Shown piece after piece: positions 33,508 through 38,632 of a stretch of DNA of 38,632 nucleotides. Location of the stretch: positions 1 to 38,632 of the forward strand of contig DAOUJJ010000021.1 of the NCBI GenBank assembly GCA_034422835.1. Direction: 5' to 3'. A model generated the notes under the pieces. That model saw only the letters and a list, made by a program, of their open reading frames with translations, was not told where the DNA came from and ran no database searches. The position numbers and the translations under genes are program-made. Positions within the stretch are counted from its first letter, which is position 1; every line of letters starts with the position of its first letter. Origin of the DNA: VXMO01 sp034422835 (GTDB lineage Bacteria; Chloroflexota; Dehalococcoidia; UBA6926).

Positions 33508-33530
33508 GTTGTTCCGGAGTTGGTCTGCTG

Positions 33531-34748
33531 TTACCGCGGCAGCCCCAGGCCGCGCTGGGCGATGATGTTCTTCTGGACCTCCGTGGTGCCGCCCGCGATG
33601 CTGATGCCGATGGTGCTGACGGCGTTGGAGTTCAGGAACCCGTTAACCGGCAGCCTCAGCGGCAGCTCGGTCGTTGGCAGAACCAGCCCGTACTCACCCA
33701 GCACATGGGAGAAGTAGCGGTACACCTTCTGCGTAATCTCGTCGCCCCAAAACTTGGTCATGGACGCCTCGCGCACGGGAATCTCGCCCTGGCTCTGCAT
33801 CCAGCCGACGCGGTACGATAGCATCCGCATCGCCTCGATCTCAAGCCGCAGGTTGGCGATCTGATGCCGCACAACAGGGTTATCCAGCGGGCTTTCGCCG
33901 TGCTGGCGGACGTTCTTCGCATAATCGATGAAGTCCTCCATGATGCGGATGAGCATCGCGGGGCCCTCGATGTTGGAGCGCTCGAAACTCAGTGTCGTCA
34001 TCGCCGCGTACCAGCCGCGATTCTCCTCGCCGATGATGTTGTTGGACGGCACGCGCCAATCCTCGAAGAACACCTCATCCCAGCGGTGACGCCCCAGCGC
34101 GTCCGGTATGGCATTCACCTTGATGCCGGGCAGGTAGTTGCCGTCCTCGTCCCGAAGTCTTGCCAGCAGATACGTGATACCGCGGTGCTTGGGCTGCTCA
34201 GGGTCCGTCCGCACAAGGATATGAATGAACTCGGCCTTGTACGTGCTCCATATCTTCTGGCCGTTGATGACGTAGTCGTCACCGTCCCGCACAGCCCGTG
34301 TCTGCAAACTTGCGAGATCCGAACCGGAATCCGGCTCCGAGAACCCCTGCGAGATATAGGAGATATCCGCGTTGGCGATGCGCGGCAGGAAGTACTCCTT
34401 CTGCTCGTCCGTGCCGTGGACCATCAGAACCGGCGCAACCAGTCCGCCGCCAAGCGTTGCGGGCGCGCCCGCATAGACCATGGCCTCTCGATACGCCATC
34501 TGCGTCTCGATGCCTGCGCCCTTGCCGCCGAATTCCGTCGGCCAGTGCATGGTCCACCAGCCCTTTTCGACCAGCTTCTTCTCGAAGCCGCTCATCATCG
34601 CCTCAAGTTCGTGGTTCTCGTGGTCCCAGGAGAGGGCGTAATAGATGCCCTGACCGTCGCCCATTCCCTTGGCGTCCCACTCACGCCGGGTGAATTCCAT
34701 CGCCTCCTGCCGGAGCGCTTCATCCTCGGGTGAAAATCGAAAATCCAT
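33531..34748 (-). CDS. Acyl-CoA dehydrogenase family protein
   Basis: FAD-dependent enzyme that introduces a double bond into an acyl-CoA. 405 residues with the N-terminal helical domain (MDFRFSPEDEALRQEAMEF), the middle beta domain FSEPDSGSDLASLQTRAVRDGDDYVINGQKIWST (the usual TEPxAGSD-NGxKxW region), and the C-terminal helical domain ending ISIAGGTTEVQKNIIAQRGLGLP. The exact chain length or substrate cannot be told; the sequence resembles the FadE17/FadE26-like group used for steroid or branched side chains, at low confidence. GGAAGGGG lies 7 nt before the ATG. It is monocistronic as far as can be seen, with a terminator after it. Confidence 0.92.
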   Translation of the reverse strand: MDFRFSPEDEALRQEAMEFTRREWDAKGMGDGQGIYYALSWDHENHELEAMMSGFEKKLVEKGWWTMHWPTEFGGKGAGIETQMAYREAMVYAGAPATLGGGLVAPVLMVHGTDEQKEYFLPRIANADISYISQGFSEPDSGSDLASLQTRAVRDGDDYVINGQKIWSTYKAEFIHILVRTDPEQPKHRGITYLLARLRDEDGNYLPGIKVNAIPDALGRHRWDEVFFEDWRVPSNNIIGEENRGWYAAMTTLSFERSNIEGPAMLIRIMEDFIDYAKNVRQHGESPLDNPVVRHQIANLRLEIEAMRMLSYRVGWMQSQGEIPVREASMTKFWGDEITQKVYRYFSHVLGEYGLVLPTTELPLRLPVNGFLNSNAVSTIGISIAGGTTEVQKNIIAQRGLGLPR

Positions 34749-34925
34749 TGTGTGCCCCTTCCTGCTCTCTGCTGATAAGCAGTAACAAGCTGCGCTTTGT
34801 CCTCACAGTCGCTGCGGGACCGGAGCGCTTTCCGCCTGTCTCGCCGTCAAGCTTAGTCAATGCCGTCCGCGCGGGCAAGGCAGACCTCCCCAAGTAGGCT
34901 CGCTGCGACTGACAGCGCCTTAGTC

Positions 34926-34934
34926 TGCTATAAT
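34926..34934 (+). promoter_or_regulatory. Extended -10 promoter for the zinc-ribbon/helicase genes
   Basis: TGC-TATAAT, a perfect extended -10 element. CTGACA lies 14 nt upstream, too close to be a standard -35, but extended -10 promoters do not need one. Transcription would start near 34941, giving a leader of about 200 nt before the ATG at 35138. Confidence 0.65.
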
Positions 34935-34989
34935 TCGTGTGAATAGGTGTTCATTGGACACTATCGACCGCACAATCGCTTGAACCAAC

Positions 34990-35103
34990 CACTGAGTCGG
35001 CCGTATACCGCCACAGCATCCTTGGGCGCTGAATATCGGGGCAACCTCCACGGAAGTCCCATGGGCGAAGGCCCCGACTGGTGATCACGTGCGAACCGTG
35101 GTC
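34990..35103 (+). ncRNA. Candidate structured 5' leader RNA
   Basis: Several helices can be drawn. CAC-TG-AGTCGG (34990-35000) pairs with CCGACT-G-GTG (35074-35083) and encloses a domain of about 70 nt. Inside, CAGC (35014-35017) pairs with GCTG (35028-35031), and GGGGC (35038-35042) can pair with GCCCC (35071-35075); the last competes with the outer helix for two bases. Next, GATCACG (35083-35089) pairs with CGTGGTC (35097-35103), one G-T pair, close to the ribosome-binding site AAGGAGAG. Mutually exclusive pairings and the place before a start codon suggest a regulatory leader, such as a thermosensor or riboswitch-like element. No known class was recognised. Confidence 0.4.
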
Positions 35104-35137
35104 GTCGGACAAAACAGCGCAGAAGGAGAGATACGGG

Positions 35138-35500
35138 ATGACGATGGCCGATAAGACACTCACGTGTCGTGATTGCTCTATGGATTTTGTTTTCACGGCG
35201 GGTGAGCAGGAATTTTATGCAAGCAAGGGATTTACCCGTGAACCCACCCGCTGCCCGGACTGCCGAGCAGCCCGCAAGCGTGACCGCGAGGGCGGTTATG
35301 TTGGCGGCACGTACACCTCGGGCGGGCCGTCCTCAGGACAGGGCCCTGCCGGGAACTTTGAGAGGCGGGAGCGCCGCATGTACTCGGTGACTTGCGCCGA
35401 CTGCGGCAAAGAGGCGGAGGTGCCCTTCCAGCCGCGCGGCGATCGGCCCGTCTACTGCTCAGACTGCTTCAGGAACCATAGTGCCAACAATCGCTACTAG
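35138..35500 (+). CDS. Zinc-ribbon protein with CxxC-x17-CxxC domain
   Basis: A 120-residue protein with four CxxC pairs in two zinc ribbons. The first uses C10-x2-C13 and C39-x2-C42 (TCRDCSMDFVFTAGEQEFYASKGF). A Gly/Ser-rich linker (about 52-72) follows. The second is C86-x2-C89, 17 residues, then C107-x2-C110, exactly the CxxC-x17-CxxC domain. It probably binds nucleic acid or the ribosome, but no function is established. AAGGAGAG lies 8 nt before the ATG at 35138; the open frame begins at 35081 but those codons lie in the structured leader. It precedes a DEAD-box helicase on the same strand, which suggests a role in RNA metabolism. Confidence 0.88.
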   Translation: MTMADKTLTCRDCSMDFVFTAGEQEFYASKGFTREPTRCPDCRAARKRDREGGYVGGTYTSGGPSSGQGPAGNFERRERRMYSVTCADCGKEAEVPFQPRGDRPVYCSDCFRNHSANNRY

Positions 35501-35617
35501 GCGCATGATCGCGCGCCGCAGCATCCGCCCCACCCAGGGGCCATTATTTCGTTACCATACTCAGCTGAGAGAGCGTCACCGCGGGTGGCGTGCTCTCCGC
35601 CTGCAAACGAGGAATTT

Positions 35618-37045
35618 GTGCTTCGAAAAATCTTAGGCCGCACATCGGCCCCGCCGTCCCCGACGGCATCCACAGTCACCCTCCCACCTCCCTCCCCATC
35701 TGACATCTCCGTTGCGCTCCCGGCGCCACAGGAAACCCGGAGAATAGAGCGCCCAGACGGCGCGCCTGCCCGCAGACGGCCTCGACGCCGCCGCAAGGAC
35801 AGGCCCGCGCCCACAGAGCGTCGCGCTGAGCAGCAGTCCGCGAATGGGGCGACCGAGCCCCGTATCCGTAAGCGCAAGGCTGATCCACGCATTGACGTGC
35901 AGGCCGGGCCGTTCGAGCGAGACAAGACTTTCGGGACTGTCGCCGTTTCAACGCCTATCAGGAATGCGCTGGACGACATGGGCTACGAGAATCCCACCCC
36001 CATCCAGGTGGAGGCCATTCCCGTCATGCTTGAAGGGCGTGACGTGGTCGGTCGTGCCCAGACCGGGACCGGCAAGACCACCGCGTTTGGCATCCCAATG
36101 GTGGAACTGCTTGATCCGACGCGCCGTGAGGTGCAGGGCATCGTCCTCGCGCCAACACGGGAACTGGCCGTACAGGTCACGGGTGAGCTGCGCCGCCTCG
36201 CAAAGCACCGCGGCTTGAAAGTTGTCACGCTCTATGGCGGGCAGAAGATCGACGTGCAGTTGAAGGCGCTGCGGGAGACCCCGCAGATCATCGTCGGCAC
36301 GCCGGGCCGCGTCCAGGATCACATGCAGCGCGGAACGCTCAGGCTCAACAACGTCCGGATCGCCGTGCTCGATGAGGCCGACCAGATGCTGGACATCGGC
36401 TTTGCGGAGGATATGATCCGCATCCTCCGCGCCACGCCGCGCGGGCGGCAGACGGCGCTGTTCTCCGCAACCGTGCCGTTCTTCATCCGGCGCATGATCG
36501 AGCGCTTCCTGCGCGATCCCATTCACATCGGGATCGGTGAGGAGTCAGGGGCTGCCGACACGATCGAGCAGGTCTACTACGAGGTGGCTGCTCAGGACAA
36601 GCTCACCGGCCTGGAAGAGGTCCTCCGCACCGACCTTGACGGTGAGAAGACGCTGATCTTCTGCCGGACGCAGGTGGGTGTGGACCGGTTGGCTCGGCGG
36701 CTGCAACGCGCGCGGATTCGCGTGGAGCCAATCCATGGCGGTATGCGGCAGAACCAACGCGAGGCAGTGATGCGCGCATTCCGCTCCGGTGAGCTCAAGG
36801 TGCTGGTCGCCACCAACGTCGCCTCGCGCGGCCTGGACATCCCGGAGATCTCGCACGTCATCAACTACGACATGCCCGGCAATCTGGAGGAGTACATCCA
36901 CCGCATTGGCCGCACCGGCCGCATCGGGAACGCAGGCAAGGCCGTCACGTTCGTTGGGGAAGATGATTTCGACATGCTCAAGACGATCAGGGAGCACGTC
37001 GGCGACGATCTCTCCAAGGGGCGCCTCGCCATCTACGACTACTAG
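35618..37045 (+). CDS. DEAD-box ATP-dependent RNA helicase
   Basis: Unwinds short RNA duplexes, as in ribosome assembly, mRNA decay and cold adaptation. All motifs are present: Q motif GYENPTPIQ, motif I AQTGTGKT, Ia APTRELAVQ, Ib GTPGR, II DEAD, III SAT, IV LIFCRT, V ATNVASRGLDI and VI HRIGRTGR. About 105 residues at the N-terminus are disordered and rich in Pro, Arg and Lys (RRRPRRRRKDRP), likely an RNA-binding tail. There is no C-terminal accessory domain; the protein ends soon after motif VI. I chose the GTG at 35618 because GAGGA lies 4 nt upstream (475 residues); GTG 35585 is the alternative (486 residues). CATACT near 35555 may be an extra promoter. Confidence 0.93.
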   Translation: MLRKILGRTSAPPSPTASTVTLPPPSPSDISVALPAPQETRRIERPDGAPARRRPRRRRKDRPAPTERRAEQQSANGATEPRIRKRKADPRIDVQAGPFERDKTFGTVAVSTPIRNALDDMGYENPTPIQVEAIPVMLEGRDVVGRAQTGTGKTTAFGIPMVELLDPTRREVQGIVLAPTRELAVQVTGELRRLAKHRGLKVVTLYGGQKIDVQLKALRETPQIIVGTPGRVQDHMQRGTLRLNNVRIAVLDEADQMLDIGFAEDMIRILRATPRGRQTALFSATVPFFIRRMIERFLRDPIHIGIGEESGAADTIEQVYYEVAAQDKLTGLEEVLRTDLDGEKTLIFCRTQVGVDRLARRLQRARIRVEPIHGGMRQNQREAVMRAFRSGELKVLVATNVASRGLDIPEISHVINYDMPGNLEEYIHRIGRTGRIGNAGKAVTFVGEDDFDMLKTIREHVGDDLSKGRLAIYDY

Positions 37046-37081
37046 CACCACGCCGGCCTGTCAGCTTTCGAGCCAGCCACT

Positions 37082-38254
37082 ATGACCGGTCAGCCCGCAG
37101 CGGAGAACGTTCCGGCGACCGGACCAGTTGCCGAATCCGACCGAATCCTCAGCCTCGATCTCATTCGCGGCGTCGCCGTTCTCGGCATCCTGCTGATGAA
37201 CGCCGTGCATTTTCGCTATGGCGGGGTCCCGTATCGCAACATCAGCGCCGGCGGCACTGATACCGGGCTTGACTGGGCCATCGCCATCCTCGGCGAGATA
37301 CTGGTCGACCAGAAATTCATGGGGGTATTCTCCCTGCTGTTTGGCGCGGGCATCTTCCTGTTCATCGAGCGGGCTGCACGGCGTGAGAAGCGCCCAACGC
37401 TCCTGAACGCGTGGCGCAACATCCTGCTGCTCATCATGGGCCTCATCCACATAAGCATCTGGGAGGGTGATGTCCTGACGGCGTACGCGCTCTCTGCGTT
37501 CGTCCTGCTGCTGTTGAGTAGGTTGCCCTCACGAGCGATGATCGTACTGGGCGTCGTCGTCTTTCTGGCATCCGTGATTCCGTCACTCTTTACCCAAGCC
37601 TGGGTCAACACGACGGATGTGTCGTTGGAGGGTGTATGGGTTCTGCCCGAGGCTGGAGTAGAGCCGTCAGGGCCCGACTATGAGGGCCTTTCCTTTTTCG
37701 TTGTTCTCGCCTACTTCATGCGCGCGCTGGGGTTGATACTCGTCGGCGCCGGGCTGTATAGAACAGGGTTCATGCAGGGGGCGCTTTCTGATCGGTTCTA
37801 CCGATGGATGGCGATTGGCGGTCTGGCTGTTGGGCTATCGCTTGCAACGCTGGGCGTCGTGATAACACACGCGGCGGACTATGGCCGCGAGGTATCGTTC
37901 ATCGGCGAGGTGCCAAATACCTTTGGCACCATTCTCGCCTCGCTCGGATATATGAGCCTGATCATCCTCTGGCAGCGCACAAGCGGGCTGTCATGGCTCA
38001 AGGAGAGGTTGATCGCCGTTGGTCGAATGGCGCTGACCAACTACCTTGCGCAGACGGCGTTTGGCGTCCTGATCCTGACGTACCTCCTGGCGGACGTTGA
38101 GACCGGCCGCGCAGGAGTGTTGCTCTTCATATTCGCCGTCTGGGCGCTGCAACTCTGGTGGTCGCCCGTGTGGCTCAGGCGATTCCGCTTCGGTCCCATG
38201 GAATGGGCATGGCGCACAGGAACGTACCGCCGCCGTCAGCCGCTGCGGCGATAA
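37082..38254 (+). CDS. DUF418 family membrane protein
   Basis: Integral membrane protein of 390 residues with about 10 hydrophobic helices. The N-terminal hallmark is ILSLDLIRGVAVLGILLMNAVHF, followed by FMGVFSLLFGAGIFLFIERA. The C-terminal DUF418 part has SWLKERLIAVGRMALTNYLAQTAFGVLI and LWWSPVWLRRFRFGPMEWAWR. The family is related to heparan-N-acetyltransferase-like and acyltransferase membrane proteins, but its function is not established. It begins 36 nt after the helicase stop codon without a clear Shine-Dalgarno sequence, so co-transcription is possible. The ATG at 37082 is the only sensible start. Confidence 0.88.
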   Translation: MTGQPAAENVPATGPVAESDRILSLDLIRGVAVLGILLMNAVHFRYGGVPYRNISAGGTDTGLDWAIAILGEILVDQKFMGVFSLLFGAGIFLFIERAARREKRPTLLNAWRNILLLIMGLIHISIWEGDVLTAYALSAFVLLLLSRLPSRAMIVLGVVVFLASVIPSLFTQAWVNTTDVSLEGVWVLPEAGVEPSGPDYEGLSFFVVLAYFMRALGLILVGAGLYRTGFMQGALSDRFYRWMAIGGLAVGLSLATLGVVITHAADYGREVSFIGEVPNTFGTILASLGYMSLIILWQRTSGLSWLKERLIAVGRMALTNYLAQTAFGVLILTYLLADVETGRAGVLLFIFAVWALQLWWSPVWLRRFRFGPMEWAWRTGTYRRRQPLRR

Positions 38255-38266
38255 GCGCCGCACTAG

Positions 38267-38286
38267 ATTCCCGCGAAAGCGGGAAT
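38267..38286. repeat. Dispersed hairpin repeat (second exact copy)
   Basis: ATTCCCGC-GAAA-GCGGGAAT, identical to the copy at 3587-3606, 13 nt after the DUF418 stop codon. Confidence 0.75.
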
Positions 38287-38330
38287 CTGAATCCCATTGT
38301 GCAACCAAACCGCGTAACGCCCCTCCCCTC

Positions 38331-38350
38331 ATTCCGGCGAAAGCCGGAAT
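38331..38350. repeat. Dispersed hairpin repeat, covarying copy
   Basis: ATTCCGGC-GAAA-GCCGGAAT. Compared with the other two copies one C-G pair of the stem is flipped to G-C on both arms, so the hairpin is kept while the sequence differs. It is followed by CCATCCGG. Confidence 0.75.
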
Positions 38351-38364
38351 CCATCCGGTTCCGT

Positions 38365-38387
38365 TCACCCTGAGCCTGTCGAAGGGC
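38365..38387. repeat. Short repeat containing CCCTGAGCCTGTCGAAGGG
   Basis: TTCACCCTGAGCCTGTCGAAGGG is a short motif that, as I recall, recurs between genes in many bacterial genomes. CCCT and AGGG form its ends. A possible remnant, CGTCATCCTGAGC, is in the recG-argS gap near 5309. Confidence 0.5.
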
Positions 38388-38632
38388 GCCCCCAAAAAAT
38401 GTGACACAACCATTTGCACCAAATAACACACCCGTCCTAAAGTCCCCCACAACAGGTCCTCCCACGGCGGCGCGACAGCTAGCAGTTGAGCCGTCACCTG
38501 TTGTCCCCGGGAGCGCAACAGGAGGGCGCTCCCCACATGGGGCGCATCGGTGCCAAAAACCTTCGGTTTCCCGGCCAGGAAACCACGACGGGTCACTCGT
38601 GGCCACGGGTGATCAGTGACGGTGGGCTGACG
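38388..38632. other. Gene-free tail rich in inverted repeats
   Basis: No convincing gene. Inverted repeats are ACAACAGGT (38449-38457) with ACCTGTTGT (38496-38504), and GGGAGCGC (38509-38516) with GCGCTCCC (38526-38533). It also contains GTGGCCAC. It could be the edge of a mobile or repetitive element cut by the window end. Open frames on both strands here run through the repeats and look like chance. Confidence 0.4.

Larger units (their letters stand above)
34749..35137. other. Divergent intergenic region before the zinc-ribbon gene
   Basis: About 390 nt without a protein gene. It contains the extended -10 element at 34926-34934 facing right and the structured leader at 34990-35103. No riboswitch class was recognised. 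The 180 nt nearest the acyl-CoA dehydrogenase must hold its promoter, but nothing clear is seen there. Confidence 0.6.

Noticed and set aside
38175..38606. Minus-strand open frames through the tail
   Set aside because: They are translated across the dispersed repeats (giving peptides like RQAQGERN and GFRRNEG) and overlap the end of the DUF418 gene.

Overview
The window is about 38.6 kb of GC-rich bacterial chromosome carrying almost entirely single-copy core and metabolic genes. The gene content is a fakA/degV/recG/rpmB set, orphan molybdenum hydroxylase and family-5 solute-binding subunits, an MFS monocarboxylate-type transporter, an acyl-CoA dehydrogenase, and short zinc-ribbon and DEAD-box genes. 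Together with hairpin repeats of the ATTCCCGC-GAAA-GCGGGAAT kind, this suggests a Chloroflexota member of the Dehalococcoidia/SAR202 type, probably from a metagenome. That assignment is inference from gene content, not a phylogeny.

Layout. 1-1.6 kb: an orphan gamma-type DNA methylase facing the 3' end of a tRNA-Arg(UCG), then a small HEPN (PaREP1-like) gene. 1.7-8.9 kb, minus strand: an oligopeptide/nickel-type binding lipoprotein, argS, recG and degV. 9.3-12.5 kb, plus strand: an ABC ATPase and a large FtsX/MacB-type permease. 12.5-19.1 kb, minus strand: a xanthine-dehydrogenase-family catalytic subunit, dinB, an MFS transporter and fakA. 19.2-26.7 kb: rpmB, a second HEPN paralog, argG, argH and rpe on the plus strand. 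A minus-strand module (a 1044-residue GHKL ATPase with a DUF3883 nuclease-like domain, plus a 60-residue basic protein) is wedged between argG and argH. 26.7-31.2 kb: a tandem gamma-carbonic-anhydrase fusion (minus), then transketolase and an amidohydrolase (plus). 31.2-33.5 kb: a small defence/addiction island of DUF6883, DUF4926, a beta-type DNA methylase and a higBA toxin-antitoxin pair. 33.5-38.6 kb: an acyl-CoA dehydrogenase (minus), then a long structured leader, a CxxC-x17-CxxC zinc-ribbon protein, a DEAD-box helicase, a DUF418 membrane protein and a gene-free tail of repeats.

How the genes connect. FakA and DegV (FakB) are the two halves of a fatty-acid kinase. ArgG and ArgH are the last two steps of arginine synthesis, and ArgS and the tRNA-Arg use the product. 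Rpe and transketolase belong to the pentose phosphate pathway. The accessory genes sit in three places: beside the tRNA, between argG and argH, and between the amidohydrolase and the acyl-CoA dehydrogenase.

Most interesting signals. (1) The GHKL-DUF3883 gene and its small partner splitting argG from argH look like a candidate two-gene defence module. (2) Four genes (both HEPN paralogs, dinB, argH) have a -10-like hexamer exactly 6 nt before the ATG, which implies leaderless mRNAs. (3) The carbonic-anhydrase fusion has an intact second half and a decayed first half. (4) A roughly 200-nt leader with several helices precedes the zinc-ribbon/helicase genes. (5) The higBA promoter has a perfect palindrome over its start site. 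No CRISPR array, transposase, integrase or rRNA gene was seen.
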